Source: Haloechinothrix aidingensis (GTDB taxonomy: Bacteria > Actinomycetota > Actinomycetes > Mycobacteriales > Pseudonocardiaceae). Taken from it: DNA of 64,000 bases. The position numbers and the translations under genes were made by a program. The notes below the pieces were generated by a model. It was not told where the DNA came from. It searched no databases and saw only the letters and a program-made list of their open reading frames with translations. Of this stretch, positions 28,026 through 39,883 are shown piece by piece. The DNA lies in the NCBI RefSeq assembly GCF_013450155.1, contig NZ_JACCKD010000002.1:176531-240530 (forward strand), in the 5' to 3' direction. Position 1 is the stretch's first letter. Every line of letters begins with the position of its first letter.

Positions 28026-28094
28026 CCGCAGAGACTAGTGGGCCCGGGCCCCTCACCGATTCGGCCAACGAGGTGACGTCGGCTACTGGTTCGG

Positions 28095-29591
28095 TCAAGC
28101 GTCGGCGGCGACGGTCCGCTCGCGAGCCTTGTTGACCCTGCGCAACGCGCGTTCCCGGCCCAGGATCTCCATCGACTCGAACAGCGGAGGGGAGACTGTT
28201 CGTCCGGTCACAGCGACCCGGATAGGTGTGAACGCCTTTCGCGGTTTCCAGCCGAGCTCCTCGACGAGAACACCCTTGAGCGCGTTCTCGATCGACTCGG
28301 CGTCCCACCTGTCCAACGACTCCAGTGCCGATACCGCCGCGTCGAGGGCCGGGCCCACATCCGGTTTGAGTGCCTTGGCCACCGCCGCTTCCTCCGGGGC
28401 GAAGTCCTGCTCGTCGACGAACAGGAAGTCGACGAGTGGCGCCGCCTCCGACAGGACCGCGACTCGCTCCTGGACCATCGGTGCGATGGCCCGCAGCGTC
28501 GCCAGTTGCTCGTGCGACGGTTCCTCCGGCAGCACTCCCGCCGCGATCAGGTAGGGAACGACCCGCCTGGTGAAGTCCTCGGTGTCCAGCGCACGGACGT
28601 GCGTGCCGTTGATGGACTCGGCCTTCTTGACGTCGAACCGGGCCGGGTTGGCACTGACCTGACCGATCTCGAACGCCCCGACCAGCTCCGGGACGGTGAA
28701 CACGTCCCGATCATCGGCGATGGACCATCCGAGAAGGGCGAGGTAGTTGAGCAGACCCTCCGGGATGAAGCCGCGCTCACGGTGATGGAACACGTTCGAC
28801 TGAGGGTCCCGTTTGGACAGCTTCTTGTTGCCCTCGCCCATCACGTACGGCAGGTGACCGAACGCGGGTACCTCCTCGATCACCCCGATCCTGCAGAGCG
28901 CCTCGTAGAGCGCGATCTGCCGCGGCGTGGACGGCAGCAGGTCCTCACCGCGCAGTACGTGGGTGATTCGCATGAGTGCGTCGTCGACGGGGTTGGTGAG
29001 TGTGTAGAGCGGGTCGCCGTTGCCGCGCACCACCACCGGGTCGGGGACCGAGCCGGCCTGGAAGGTGATCTCCCCGCGCACCAGGTCGTGCCAGGTCAGG
29101 TCCCTGTCGGGCATCCGGAGCCGCAGTACCGGGCTCCGCCCCTGCGCGCGGAGCTCGGCCTTGCGCTCCTCGGTGAGGTCACGGTCGGCGTTGTCGTAGC
29201 CGAGCTGCGGATCCTGACCGGCGGCCCGCCTGCGCTCGGCGACCTCCTCGGTGGTGGAGAACGCCTCGTAGAGCTCACCGGCCTCCAGCAGGCGTCCGGC
29301 GATGTCGGCGTAGATCTCGCCGCGCTCGCTCTGCCGGTACGGACCGTACGCGCCGCCGACGTCCGGACCCTCGTCCCAGTCGATGCCCAGCCAGTCGAGC
29401 GCGTCGAGCAGCGCCTGGTAGGACTCCTCGGAGTCCCTGGACGCGTCGGTGTCCTCGATCCGGAAGACGAGAGTACCGCCGTTGTGGCGGGCGAACGCCC
29501 AGTTGAACAGGGCCGTGCGGATCAACCCGACGTGCGGGGCGCCGGTCGGTGACGGGCAGAAACGAGCGCGTACAGTCATGGTCTCTGTCAT
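28095..29591 (-). CDS. gltX: Glutamyl-tRNA synthetase
   Basis: Class I synthetase that charges tRNA-Glu and, in bacteria using GatCAB, probably also tRNA-Gln. The 498 residues show the HIGH-type motif [36 protein letters not shown], the region [19 protein letters not shown], and the KMSKS-type [11 protein letters not shown]. The C-terminal anticodon-binding part is complete. A second ATG at 29579 (MTVRARF) could be the true start. Confidence 0.96.
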   Translation of the reverse strand: MTETMTVRARFCPSPTGAPHVGLIRTALFNWAFARHNGGTLVFRIEDTDASRDSEESYQALLDALDWLGIDWDEGPDVGGAYGPYRQSERGEIYADIAGRLLEAGELYEAFSTTEEVAERRRAAGQDPQLGYDNADRDLTEERKAELRAQGRSPVLRLRMPDRDLTWHDLVRGEITFQAGSVPDPVVVRGNGDPLYTLTNPVDDALMRITHVLRGEDLLPSTPRQIALYEALCRIGVIEEVPAFGHLPYVMGEGNKKLSKRDPQSNVFHHRERGFIPEGLLNYLALLGWSIADDRDVFTVPELVGAFEIGQVSANPARFDVKKAESINGTHVRALDTEDFTRRVVPYLIAAGVLPEEPSHEQLATLRAIAPMVQERVAVLSEAAPLVDFLFVDEQDFAPEEAAVAKALKPDVGPALDAAVSALESLDRWDAESIENALKGVLVEELGWKPRKAFTPIRVAVTGRTVSPPLFESMEILGRERALRRVNKARERTVAADA

Positions 29592-29617
29592 AGCCCCTTC
29601 AGCCTAGCGGCCCCGGC

Positions 29618-29723
29618 GTGTCGGGCGCTGTGACACCCTGTGTCGGGCGCCAAACTCGCGTCACAGCCCAACTCGGGGTGCTCCGAAGCCCGACACGGGG
29701 TGCCTGGGCGCCCGACACAGGGT
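29618..29723. repeat. Interspersed inverted repeat of a GTGTCGGGC unit
   Basis: Two direct copies of GTGTCGGGCGC (29618, 29640) and two inverted copies (29688, 29708) within 106 bp. The outer pair forms a perfect 17-bp inverted repeat (29635-29651 with 29707-29723). It lies between gltX and the FAH gene, so it may be a processing or terminator element or a mobile-like intergenic repeat. Confidence 0.6.
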
Positions 29724-29745
29724 TACGCCTGCTACGCGGAATGGC

Positions 29746-30522
29746 TCACGCCGCCTGAACCGGGTTGGTCAGGGTGCCGATGCCGCCGACGGTGATCGAG
29801 ACGGACTGGCCCTCGGTGATCGGTCCGACGCCCTCCGGTGTGCCGGTGAGGATCACGTCGCCGGGAAGCAGCGTCATCACGTGCGAGACGAACTGCACGA
29901 GCTCCGGCACGGTGTGCACCATCTTGGCCGTATGCGAGTCCTGCTTGATCTCGCCGTCCACGTCGGTCCGGATCTCCAGGTCGGCCGGGTCGGCATCGGT
30001 CTCGATCCACGGCCCGAGCGGGCAGAACGAGTCGTAGCCCTTCGCACGGGTCCACTGCCCGTCCGCGCGCTGCTGGTCGCGTGCGGTGACATCGTTGGCG
30101 ATCGTGTAGCCGCGTATCGCCGCGGGAGCCTTGCTCGCCGGTACGTTGCGGATCGGTTGTCCGATCACGACGGCGAGCTCGCCTTCGAAGTCGACCCGCG
30201 TCGAGCTCGCCGGAAGCTTGATCGGAGCTCCGGGGCCGGTCACGCTGGTGTTCGGCTTCATGAAGATCACCGGCGTCTCGGGCACCTCGCTGTCGAGCTC
30301 GGCGGCGTGCTCGGCGTAGTTCTTGCCCACCGCGATGATCTTGGTGGGCAGGATCGGTGCGAGCAGCCGTACCTCGTCGTACGGCCAGCTACGGCCGGTG
30401 TGGTTGGGGGTGCCGAACGGGTGCTCGGCGATCTCGTGCACGGTGGCGCTACCCCCGTCGACGTCGCCGTCGAGCGAGGCGAACGCGACACCGTCCGGGT
30501 GGGCGATTCGAGCTAGTCGCAT
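29746..30522 (-). CDS. Fumarylacetoacetate hydrolase-family protein
   Basis: A 258-residue FAH-domain protein. IIAVGKNYAEHAAEL, VIFMKPNTSVTGPG, the metal ligands in VDFEGELAVVIG, and GYTIANDVTARDQQ, then VILTGTPEGVGP at the end. Relatives include oxaloacetate tautomerases/decarboxylases, acylpyruvases and hydroxyhepta-diene-dioate isomerases; which one applies is not clear. ATG at 30522 gives the family start MRLARIAHPDG. It precedes gltX on the same strand, as in mycobacteria. Confidence 0.9.
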   Translation of the reverse strand: MRLARIAHPDGVAFASLDGDVDGGSATVHEIAEHPFGTPNHTGRSWPYDEVRLLAPILPTKIIAVGKNYAEHAAELDSEVPETPVIFMKPNTSVTGPGAPIKLPASSTRVDFEGELAVVIGQPIRNVPASKAPAAIRGYTIANDVTARDQQRADGQWTRAKGYDSFCPLGPWIETDADPADLEIRTDVDGEIKQDSHTAKMVHTVPELVQFVSHVMTLLPGDVILTGTPEGVGPITEGQSVSITVGGIGTLTNPVQAA

Positions 30523-30556
30523 GGTCGCGAGCCTAATCGACGCAGGTTGTGACTGG

Positions 30557-32257
30557 TCATGTCCCTCGGTGTCCGTCGCTACCCGGGGACACGCCAGCGG
30601 ATACACGCATGCTCTTGTGCACGAGCGCGTCACACAGCGCCATCCAGCTCGCCTCGACGATGTTCTCGTGCACGCCCACCGTGGTCCATTCCTTCGCGCC
30701 GTCCGTGCTCTCGATGAGGACCCTGGTCACGGCGTCGGTACCCGGATGTCCCTGCATCGACGGGGTCTCGGCTCCCGGGGTGAGGATCCGGACCTTGTAG
30801 TCGGTCAGGTCGACGCTGTCCAGCCACTCCAGGTACGGCGACAGCGCCTTGCGCAGTGCCGCGTCCAGCGCGTGCACGGGCCCGTTGCCCTCCGCGGTGG
30901 CGATCACCCGCTCGCCGGAGACCAGGACCTTCACGGTGGCCTCGGAGATCACTTCCCCGTCCGGGCGGTGATCCAGGACGACGCGGTAGGACTCGAGCTC
31001 GAACGGCCCCTCCGGCAGGAATCCCTCGCCGGATACCGGCTCGCCCTCGCTGTCGATCACGCGCCGCAGCATCAGCTCGAGGGAGGCATCAGCGGCCTCG
31101 AACGACCAGCCCTGCGACTCCAGCGTCTTCACCCTGTCCACTGCCGAAGTCAGAGCTTCGGGACGCTCGGTGAGGTCCACGCCGAGCTCGCGCCCCTTGA
31201 GCTCCAGGCTGGCCCTGCCTGCCATCTCCGTGACCAGCACCCGCATGTCGTTGCCGACCACCGGCGGGTCGATGTGGTTGTACAGCAGCGGGTCCACCTT
31301 GATCGCGCTCGCGTGCAGTCCCGCCTTGTGCGCGAACGCCGACGCTCCCACATAGGCCTGATGTGCGTCAGGCGCGATGTTGGCCATCTCCGCGAGCGCG
31401 TGCGAGACGCGGGTCAGCTCCGCGGCACCACCGGGCGGCAGGACGTCCATCTCCAGCTTGGTCACCAGGTTGCCCAGTACCGCGAACAGGTCCGCGTTGC
31501 CGGCCCGCTCGCCGTAGCCGTTCGCGGTGCACTGCACGTGCGTGGCGCCGGACTGCACGGCGGCGATGGTGTTGGCCACCGCACACGAGGTGTCGTCCTG
31601 GCAATGGATGCCCAGGCGCAGCCCGGTGCGCGCACCCACCTCCTCGACGGTCGCTGCCAGCTGCAAGGGGAGCTGGCCACCGTTGGTGTCACACAGCACG
31701 ACGACATCGGCTCCGCCCTCGCCTGCCGCGGTGAGCACGCGCAACGCGGTGTCGGGGTCGTAGGCGTAACCGTCGAAGAAGTGCTCCGCGTCCAGAAAGA
31801 CCCGTCGTCCCTCGCCCACCAGGAACGAGACGGTGTCCCGCACCATCGCGCACGCCGTGTCGACATCCACGCCCAGCGCGCGTTCGATGTGCCGCCTGTC
31901 CGACTTCGCGACCAGCGTCACCACCGGCGCGCGGGAGTCCAGCAGCGCCCGCACCTGCTTGTCCCGGTCAGCCGTGGTGTCGGCCTTCCTCGTGGAGCCG
32001 AACGCCACGAGCGCGGCATGCTTGAGGGGCAGCTCCCCGGACGTCGCGCGCTGGAAGAACTCGGTGTCCTTGGGTAGCGCGCCGGGCCAGCCACCTTCGA
32101 CGAACCCCACGCCGAGCTCGTCGAGCAACCGTGCCACGGTGAGCTTGTCGGCGACCGAGTACGCTATGCCTTCGCGCTGCGCCCCGTCACGCAGCGTCGT
32201 GTCGTAGACATGGAAGTCATCGCCGAGCGGCGTATCTGCGGGTTCGGAACGGTTCAC
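30557..32257 (-). CDS. cimA: (R)-citramalate synthase
   Basis: Condenses acetyl-CoA and pyruvate to citramalate, the threonine-independent route to isoleucine. The 566 residues show the HMGL-like barrel start YDTTLRDGAQREG, GVGFVEGGWPGALPKDTEFF, LGIHCQDDTSCAVANT with the metal-binding His, GYGERAGNADL, and HKAGLHASAIK, and end in the LeuA dimer regulatory domain (EATVKVLVSGERVIATAEGN), where isoleucine inhibition acts. The GWPGALPKDTEFF pattern separates CimA from LeuA. A short Ile-codon leader and terminator lie upstream. Confidence 0.93.
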   Translation of the reverse strand: MNRSEPADTPLGDDFHVYDTTLRDGAQREGIAYSVADKLTVARLLDELGVGFVEGGWPGALPKDTEFFQRATSGELPLKHAALVAFGSTRKADTTADRDKQVRALLDSRAPVVTLVAKSDRRHIERALGVDVDTACAMVRDTVSFLVGEGRRVFLDAEHFFDGYAYDPDTALRVLTAAGEGGADVVVLCDTNGGQLPLQLAATVEEVGARTGLRLGIHCQDDTSCAVANTIAAVQSGATHVQCTANGYGERAGNADLFAVLGNLVTKLEMDVLPPGGAAELTRVSHALAEMANIAPDAHQAYVGASAFAHKAGLHASAIKVDPLLYNHIDPPVVGNDMRVLVTEMAGRASLELKGRELGVDLTERPEALTSAVDRVKTLESQGWSFEAADASLELMLRRVIDSEGEPVSGEGFLPEGPFELESYRVVLDHRPDGEVISEATVKVLVSGERVIATAEGNGPVHALDAALRKALSPYLEWLDSVDLTDYKVRILTPGAETPSMQGHPGTDAVTRVLIESTDGAKEWTTVGVHENIVEASWMALCDALVHKSMRVSAGVSPGSDGHRGT

Positions 32258-32332
32258 GCGTTACTCCTGTGTATGTACTCACGACTCGGGGCGGGCCCGG
32301 GGGTGGGATCAATGTGGGCATGGCGCTCGACC

Positions 32333-32365
32333 AATAAAAAGGACCCCTCGCGAATGCGAGAGGTC
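32333..32365 (-). terminator. Attenuator terminator of cimA
   Basis: On the minus strand the stem GACCTCTCGC-ATTC-GCGAGGGGTC (one mismatch) is followed by CTTTTTATT. It lies 75 bp before the cimA start and after the leader peptide gene, so it must be read through for cimA to be expressed. The arm just before it (32367-32376) is the perfect complement of leader codons at 32400-32409. Confidence 0.8.
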
Positions 32366-32396
32366 TGCGCGCCGAGGTCTCCTGCTCCGGGAGCAC

Positions 32397-32441
32397 CTAC
32401 TCGGCGCGCTGGGGAATAATAATGGCGAGCGTACGAGCCAT
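32397..32441 (-). CDS. cimA leader peptide with three isoleucine codons
   Basis: A 14-codon open frame, MARTLAIIIPQRAE, with three consecutive ATT (Ile) codons. Ribosomes that stall there when isoleucyl-tRNA is scarce would cover the following codons, which form the 5' arm of a 10-bp stem (GCGCGCCGAG with 32400-32409 and 32367-32376). That should free downstream RNA and disfavour the terminator at 32333. This is the classical attenuation layout, and isoleucine is the end product of the CimA route. Function is inferred from layout. Confidence 0.8.
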   Translation of the reverse strand: MARTLAIIIPQRAE

Positions 32442-32504
32442 ACCGGCATCATGCCACACGGGGCCCGTGTGGCCAAACACAGCGTGGCCGAGCTCAGCTG
32501 CGCA

Positions 32505-33545
32505 TCACACCTCGTGCCGGGTGTTGGACGAGACCAGAGCGGCCAGCCGGTCCCCGATCGCCTGCGTCACACCGGGCGAGGAATGGTCGCGAGTCGCCAG
32601 GTCGAAGGCGACCGACGCCTCGATCCGGCGCGCGGCCTCGGTGTGGCCGAGGTGGTCGAGCAGCAGTGACAACGACAGCACGGCCGCGGTCGGATCGGCC
32701 GCGCCCTGCCCCGCGATGTCCGGGGCACTGCCGTGCACCGGCTCGAACATGCTCGGGTTCGCCCGCGTCACGTCCAGGTTGCCGCTGGCTGCCAGGCCGA
32801 TCCCACCGGTGACCGCCGCGGCGATATCGGTGATGATGTCGCCGAAGAGATTGTCGGTGACCACGACGTCGAACCGTGACGGGTCGGTGACCATGTGGAT
32901 CGTCGCCGCATCCACGTGCAGGTAGTCCACCGTGACGTCGGGATGCCGCATCGAGGCCTCCTCGACCACCCGTGACCACAACGAACCCGCGTGTTCCAGC
33001 ACGTTGGTCTTGTGCACCAGCGTGACGTGCTTGCGCGGCCGCTGCTGGGCGCGGGCGAACGCGTCGGCGACGACCCGCTTGATCCCGAACGCGGTGTTCA
33101 AGCTCACCTCTGTGGCGATCTCGTGCTCGGTGTCCTTGCGCAAGATCCCACCGTTGCCCGCGTACGGGCCCTCGGTTCCCTCCCGCACGACGACCATGTC
33201 GATCTCGCTCTGGGTAGCCAGCGGCCCCTGTACGCCCGGGTACAGGCGCGCCGGACGGAGGTTCACGTGGTGGTCCAGCTCGAAACGCAGCCGAAGGAGC
33301 AGGCCGCGCTCCAGGATGCCGCTCGGCACCGAGGGGTCGCCGACCGCACCGAGCAGGATCGCGTCGTGCTGACGGAGCTCCCCGATAACCGACTCGGGCA
33401 ACAGCTCACCCGTCGAGTGCCATCGCGCGGCACCGAGATCATAGTTGGTGATCTCCGTGGCCGGTGTGACCTCGGCAAGCACCTTGAGCGCCTCTGTCAC
33501 GACCTCGGGACCGATCCCGTCACCCGGGATCACCGCGAGCCGCAT
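32505..33545 (-). CDS. leuB: 3-isopropylmalate dehydrogenase
   Basis: Oxidises and decarboxylates 3-isopropylmalate in leucine synthesis with NAD+. The 346-residue protein starts [20 protein letters not shown] and shows [77 protein letters not shown] and [20 protein letters not shown] precedes the ATG. It is downstream of serA, but a strong hairpin separates them. Confidence 0.96.
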   Translation of the reverse strand: MRLAVIPGDGIGPEVVTEALKVLAEVTPATEITNYDLGAARWHSTGELLPESVIGELRQHDAILLGAVGDPSVPSGILERGLLLRLRFELDHHVNLRPARLYPGVQGPLATQSEIDMVVVREGTEGPYAGNGGILRKDTEHEIATEVSLNTAFGIKRVVADAFARAQQRPRKHVTLVHKTNVLEHAGSLWSRVVEEASMRHPDVTVDYLHVDAATIHMVTDPSRFDVVVTDNLFGDIITDIAAAVTGGIGLAASGNLDVTRANPSMFEPVHGSAPDIAGQGAADPTAAVLSLSLLLDHLGHTEAARRIEASVAFDLATRDHSSPGVTQAIGDRLAALVSSNTRHEV

Positions 33546-33693
33546 CCAACACCTCCGTCTAGTAAGGATTCCGCTGCGTCACAGGCCCCCAGACACAGCA
33601 GGCTACCCTGCGTAGAAAGGATACGCGTAAGCAGACCACCTTTGTGCCTGATTCGGCTCACCGTGCCTCACCCGCTCGTGGGCGCAGGTGGCT

Positions 33694-33734
33694 GCGAGGC
33701 CGGTGCCGTACCCGCGGTACGGCACCGGCCTCGC
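33694..33734 (-). terminator. Perfect hairpin after serA
   Basis: A 19-bp perfect stem (GCGAGGCCGGTGCCGTACC and complement) with a 3-nt loop, 81 bp after the serA stop. No T-run, as is usual in GC-rich actinobacteria. Confidence 0.8.
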
Positions 33735-33814
33735 GCGTCTGACGTCGTTCCGACTACGCCGTGCCGGCTTTCCGGGCCGGTTTTCCGGGCAGGGTTTCCG
33801 GGCCGGTTCGCCGG

Positions 33815-35413
33815 TCAGTCGAACGTGACGGCGCGAACCGTGCGCGCACCGACCGCGGCACCGATCGGCTCGAGCACGCTGGCGTCCACCGGCCGGTCCA
33901 CCCGCATCAGCAACACGGCACTCGTACCCTCGGTGGTCTGGCTGACCTGGGCCGTCTCGATGTTCACCCCGGCCTCGCCGAGCAGCGTGCCGATCCTGCC
34001 GAGCACGCCGGGCCGGTCCGGGTACTCCAGCAGCAGCATGTGGTCCTCGGCACGGATATCGAAGTGCCTGCCGTTGACCTCGACGAGCTTCTCCACCTCG
34101 TCGAGCCCGGTGATCGCACCCGATACCGACAGCGTGGTCCCGTCCGCGTGGACCGCGCGCACGGTGACCTCACTGCGGTAGATCTCGCTCTCGCTCTGCG
34201 TGGTGACCTCGAACTGGACACCGAGCTCCTCGGCGAGCCGGGGGGCGTTGACGAAGGTGACCTGGTCCTCGACCACGCCGTTGAACACGCCGCGCAGTGC
34301 CGCCAGCGGCAGCACGTCCACGTCCTCGCTGGACAGCTCCCCGCTGACCACGACCTGCACCGAGGTCGGCGCCTTGTCGCTGAACGCGGAGAGCACGATC
34401 CCCAGCTTCTGGGTCAGCGGCAGGTACGGCCGCACCTCCTCGCTGACGGCGCCGCCGCCCGCGACATTGACCGCGTCCGGAACGAAGTCGCCGCGTAGCG
34501 CGAGCCGCACCGAGTGCGCCACGTCGGTACCCGCCCTGTCCTGCGCCTCACTGGTCGAGGCACCCAGATGCGGGGTCACCACGACGTTCGGCAGGCCGAA
34601 CAGCGGGCTCTCCGTGGTCGGTTCCGTCACGAACACGTCCACGCCGGCACCGCCGACACGGCCTTCCTTGACGGCGTCGGCGAGCGCCTGCTCGTCGACG
34701 AGCCCGCCACGGGCGGCGTTGATGACGATCGCGCCCTGCTTGACCTTGGCCAGGGCGTCGGCATCGATCAGGCCGGCTGTCTCCGGCGTCTTGGGCAGGT
34801 GGATCGAGATGATGTCCGAGCGCTGCAGCAGCTCGTCGAGGCTGACCAGCTCGACCCCGAGCTGGGCGGCACGCGCTGCCGTGGCGTAGGGGTCGTAGGC
34901 GATCAGCGTGGTACCGAACGCCGCGACCCGCTGCGCGAAGAGCTGGCCGATCTTGCCGAGGCCGACGACGCCGACGGTCTTGCCGTTCAGCTCGACGCCG
35001 GTGTAGGAGCTGCGCTTCCACTCACCACCGCGCAGGCTCTGGTCCGCGGCAGGGACCCTGCGCACCACCGACAGCAGCAGCGCAACCGCGTGCTCGGCCG
35101 CGGAGACGATGTTCGAGGTCGGCGCGTTGACGACGAGCACGCCACGCTCGGTGGCCGCGGGCACCTCGACGTTGTCGAGCCCCACGCCGGCACGGCCGAC
35201 GACGGTCAGCTTCTTCCCCGCGGACAGCACCTCGGCGTCGACCTGAGTGGCCGAGCGGACAACAAGCGCGTCTGCGTCGGCAACAGCTTCCAGCAACGCG
35301 GCGCGGTCGGTTCCGTCCACGTGACGGATCTCGACCTCATCGCCGAACGCATCCATAACGGACGGTGCGAGCTTCTCGGCGAGCAGGACAACGGGACGGC
35401 TTGAAGCGGTCAC
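33815..35413 (-). CDS. serA: D-3-phosphoglycerate dehydrogenase
   Basis: First enzyme of serine synthesis. The 532 residues match the long actinobacterial type I form: substrate and Rossmann domains (GRAGVGLDNVEVPAATERGV, VGVVGLGKIGQLFAQRVAAF, INAARGGLVDEQALADAVKE, HLGASTSEAQDRAG with the catalytic His), an intervening domain at about 320-450, and a C-terminal ACT domain (DRPGVLGRIGTLLGEAGVNI) that binds serine. GTG start at 35413. Confidence 0.96.
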   Translation of the reverse strand: MTASSRPVVLLAEKLAPSVMDAFGDEVEIRHVDGTDRAALLEAVADADALVVRSATQVDAEVLSAGKKLTVVGRAGVGLDNVEVPAATERGVLVVNAPTSNIVSAAEHAVALLLSVVRRVPAADQSLRGGEWKRSSYTGVELNGKTVGVVGLGKIGQLFAQRVAAFGTTLIAYDPYATAARAAQLGVELVSLDELLQRSDIISIHLPKTPETAGLIDADALAKVKQGAIVINAARGGLVDEQALADAVKEGRVGGAGVDVFVTEPTTESPLFGLPNVVVTPHLGASTSEAQDRAGTDVAHSVRLALRGDFVPDAVNVAGGGAVSEEVRPYLPLTQKLGIVLSAFSDKAPTSVQVVVSGELSSEDVDVLPLAALRGVFNGVVEDQVTFVNAPRLAEELGVQFEVTTQSESEIYRSEVTVRAVHADGTTLSVSGAITGLDEVEKLVEVNGRHFDIRAEDHMLLLEYPDRPGVLGRIGTLLGEAGVNIETAQVSQTTEGTSAVLLMRVDRPVDASVLEPIGAAVGARTVRAVTFD

Positions 35414-35459
35414 AAAGTGCCTCCGGTCTGTCGGGACTAAGGAGATCGCGCGGGCGGTG

Positions 35460-35513
35460 TCAGCGGGCGGCAGCCCGTGCAGTGGATGACTGCGGCGCAG
35501 GCGCGCCCACCAT
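35460..35513 (-). CDS. Possible short upstream ORF before serA
   Basis: A 17-codon frame, MVGAPAPQSSTARAAAR, ends 46 bp before the serA start. It has two adjacent Ser codons (TCA TCC). There is no clear terminator hairpin with a T-run after it, so attenuation is not shown. It may be chance. Confidence 0.25.
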   Translation of the reverse strand: MVGAPAPQSSTARAAAR

Positions 35514-35702
35514 GCCTACCGCGCGGTGTTGGGTTACGTCGACGGAACGCCAACCCGCAAGAGTCTATCGATGAGCCACGGATCCATCGAGGGCCGACAC
35601 CACGATGTGGGTGAACACACCACCGGATATGACCCCGGTCACCGTGCCGGCAATTCGCTGACCAGCGATGACGAGTCGCTCGGAGCGCCGTCGCAGCGCC
35701 TG

Positions 35703-36011
35703 CTACCAGGGCTCGTCGAACTCCCCGTCCTTGGCACCCAGCACGAAGGCTTCCCACTCGCTCGGCGTGAACACCAGGATCGTTCCGTCCGGCTCCGAGG
35801 CCTGCCGCATCGCCACGTATGTGACGCCGTCGGTGTGCGGCACGAACGCGATCTCGACAGCGTCTTCCAGCTCGTCCGGGTCGACGCCCTCCGGAAGCGG
35901 ACGCTGCCACTCGGCGTTGCTGAGGTCGATCTCGTCGCGGATGTGTGCCTTGTCGTCGAACGGCTCCGGCTCGGTGTTGTCACCGCCTGCCGCATACTGC
36001 TCCTGGCTCAT
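35703..36011 (-). CDS. DUF397-like protein
   Basis: A 102-residue acidic protein. Its second half has the DUF397 pattern: VEIAFVPHTDGVTYVAMRQA, EPDGTILVFTPSEWEAFVLG, AKDGEFDEPW. DUF397 proteins are small actinobacterial partners usually encoded next to XRE-type regulators, often as toxin-antitoxin-like or developmental pairs; here no such regulator is adjacent. It lies between ilvC and serA on the same strand. Confidence 0.8.
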   Translation of the reverse strand: MSQEQYAAGGDNTEPEPFDDKAHIRDEIDLSNAEWQRPLPEGVDPDELEDAVEIAFVPHTDGVTYVAMRQASEPDGTILVFTPSEWEAFVLGAKDGEFDEPW

Positions 36012-36119
36012 GGCACCACCTTAGCGAGCCGTCCGGTGCGCGGTGCGCGCGTACCGTGACGTGCGCCTTCGCGCGCACGTACCGCAGAGCACGCACCACG
36101 CACCGGCTGCTCGGCCCGC

Positions 36120-37771
<1,652 letters not shown>

Positions 37772-37785
37772 GTACTCGGCTCCCG

Positions 37786-39678
37786 TCAGACCTCGTCGTC
37801 GTCGAACAGTGGGCGGATACCGCGCGCGGCCATGATCTCGTCGTTACCGGTTCCCGCGGCGACCATCGGCCACACCTGGGCATCCTTGCCGACGAGGAAA
37901 TCGATGACGACGGGGCGGTCATTGATCTCCATCGCGCGCTGGATGGCCGTGTCGACTCCTTCCTGCGTGTCGCATCGCAGGCCCGCGCACCCCATGGACT
38001 CCGCCAGCAACGTGAAGTCGGGGATGCGGTGCATGTGCGTACCGAGATCGGTGTTGGAGTAGCGCTCGGCGTAGAAGAGGTTCTGCCACTGGCGCACCAT
38101 GCCGAGGTTGCCGTTGTTGATCACGGCCACCTTGATGGGCGCTCCCTCGATGGCGCAGGTCGCCAGCTCCTGACAGGTCATCTGGAAGCACCCGTCACCG
38201 TCGATGGCCCACACCGGCCTGTCGGGGAACGCGAACTGCGCGCCCATCGCGGCCGGGACGGCGAAGCCCATCGTGCCGAGCCCACCGGAGTTGATCCACG
38301 TGTTCGGGCGCTCGTATCCGATGAACTGCGCGGCCCACATCTGGTGCTGACCGACTCCCGCCGTGTAGATCGCGTCCGGCCCGGCCAGCTTGCCCAGCCG
38401 TTCGATCACGTACTGCGGGGACAGCGTCCCGTCCGAGGGCCATTCGTAGCCGGGTGGGTACGTGTCCCGCCACGCGCCCACCTGGGTCCACCAGGCATCG
38501 AAGTCGGGGCGGCCGGACTGGTCGATCTCGGCCCGCACCTCGCTGATCAGTTCCGCGAGGATCTCGCGGCAGTCGCCGACGATCGGCACATCGGCCTTGC
38601 GGTTCTTGGAGATCTCCGCCGGGTCTATGTCGGCGTGCACAACGGTGGCGTCCTGCGCGAACGTGGACAGCTGCCCGGTGACCCGGTCGTCGAACCGCGC
38701 GCCGAGCGAGATCAGCAGGTCGGAACGCTGCATGGCGGCCACGGCCGCGACAGTGCCGTGCATCCCCGGCATACCGAGATGCTGGGGATGCGAGTCGGGG
38801 AACGCCCCGCGCGCCATCAACGTGGTGACCACCGGGATGCCTGTCAGCTCGGCGAGCTCGGTGAGCTCGGCGGAAGCCTCGGACTTGATGACGCCACCGC
38901 CGACGTAGAGAACGGGGCGGCGGGAGGTCGTCATCAGCTTGGCGGCCTCGCGGACCTGCTTGCCGTGCGGGCGCAATGTGGGCCGGTAGCCCGGCAGGTG
39001 CATCTCGGGGGGCCACGAGTAGGACGTCGTCTCCTGCAGCACGTCCTTCGGGATGTCGACAAGCACCGGTCCCGGCCTGCCCGTACGCGCGAGGTGGAAC
39101 GCCTCCGCGATCGCCTGCGGGATGTCGGCCGGCTCGGTGACCAGGAAGTTGTGCTTGGTGATCGGCATCGTGATACCGCAGATGTCGGCTTCCTGGAACG
39201 CGTCCGACCCGATCAGCGCGCGGGTCTGCTGGCCGGTGATGGCCACCATCGGCACGGAGTCCATATGCGCGTCGGCGATGGGTGTGACCAGGTTGGTAGC
39301 ACCGGGCCCTGACGTCGCCATGCACACGCCCACCTTGCCGGTGGCCTGCGCGTAACCGGTGGCGGCGTGACCCGCGCCCTGCTCGTGCCGGACCAGCACG
39401 TGCCGGACCTTGGTGGAGTCGAGCAACGGGTCGTAGGCGGGCAGGATCGTCCCGCCGGGAATGCCGAAGACGACCTCGGCACCGAGAGACTCGAGGGACC
39501 GTACGAGCGCCTGCGCACCTGTCACCCGGACGGGGGCGCCCGCGGGGGGTGCCGGCTTCGGACGCGAATCGAGCTTGCCGTGCGGCGCCGGATGCGTCGG
39601 CCGTGGCTGCGAGCTCGCTCTCGATGTGGCGCTTGTCATCGGTTCTGCCTCGTCGGTCGCTGGGTCGGGAACGGTCAT
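37786..39678 (-). CDS. ilvB: Acetolactate synthase large (catalytic) subunit
   Basis: ThDP- and FAD-dependent enzyme that makes acetolactate and acetohydroxybutyrate. The 630 residues include a variable N-terminus of about 50, then [19 protein letters not shown] with the catalytic Glu in [40 protein letters not shown], and the ThDP motif [27 protein letters not shown]. First gene of ilvBNC; preceded by a leader peptide and terminator. Confidence 0.97.
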   Translation of the reverse strand: MTVPDPATDEAEPMTSATSRASSQPRPTHPAPHGKLDSRPKPAPPAGAPVRVTGAQALVRSLESLGAEVVFGIPGGTILPAYDPLLDSTKVRHVLVRHEQGAGHAATGYAQATGKVGVCMATSGPGATNLVTPIADAHMDSVPMVAITGQQTRALIGSDAFQEADICGITMPITKHNFLVTEPADIPQAIAEAFHLARTGRPGPVLVDIPKDVLQETTSYSWPPEMHLPGYRPTLRPHGKQVREAAKLMTTSRRPVLYVGGGVIKSEASAELTELAELTGIPVVTTLMARGAFPDSHPQHLGMPGMHGTVAAVAAMQRSDLLISLGARFDDRVTGQLSTFAQDATVVHADIDPAEISKNRKADVPIVGDCREILAELISEVRAEIDQSGRPDFDAWWTQVGAWRDTYPPGYEWPSDGTLSPQYVIERLGKLAGPDAIYTAGVGQHQMWAAQFIGYERPNTWINSGGLGTMGFAVPAAMGAQFAFPDRPVWAIDGDGCFQMTCQELATCAIEGAPIKVAVINNGNLGMVRQWQNLFYAERYSNTDLGTHMHRIPDFTLLAESMGCAGLRCDTQEGVDTAIQRAMEINDRPVVIDFLVGKDAQVWPMVAAGTGNDEIMAARGIRPLFDDDEV

Positions 39679-39814
39679 AGTGCGCTCATTCGCGAGTCGG
39701 GGTGTACGCCGGTGTAACCCATTGTCGGTGCCGTCACGGTTCGGTGCCGCGTGTGCTCCCGGTTCGTTGCCCGCATCATGGCACCACCCCTGGAATACAC
39801 TCGCTCACCGCACG

Positions 39815-39849
39815 AAAAAACCCCCGCCGACCGGACGGTCGAACGAGGG
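39815..39849 (-). terminator. Attenuator terminator of ilvBNC
   Basis: On the minus strand the stem CCCTCGTTCGACCG / CGGTCGGCGGGGG with a 2-nt loop is followed by TTTTTT. It lies between the leader peptide and ilvB, 136 bp before the ilvB start. Confidence 0.88.
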
Positions 39850-39883
39850 TTGCGCGTCAGCAGCGGATGGCTTGCAGTCGCCC

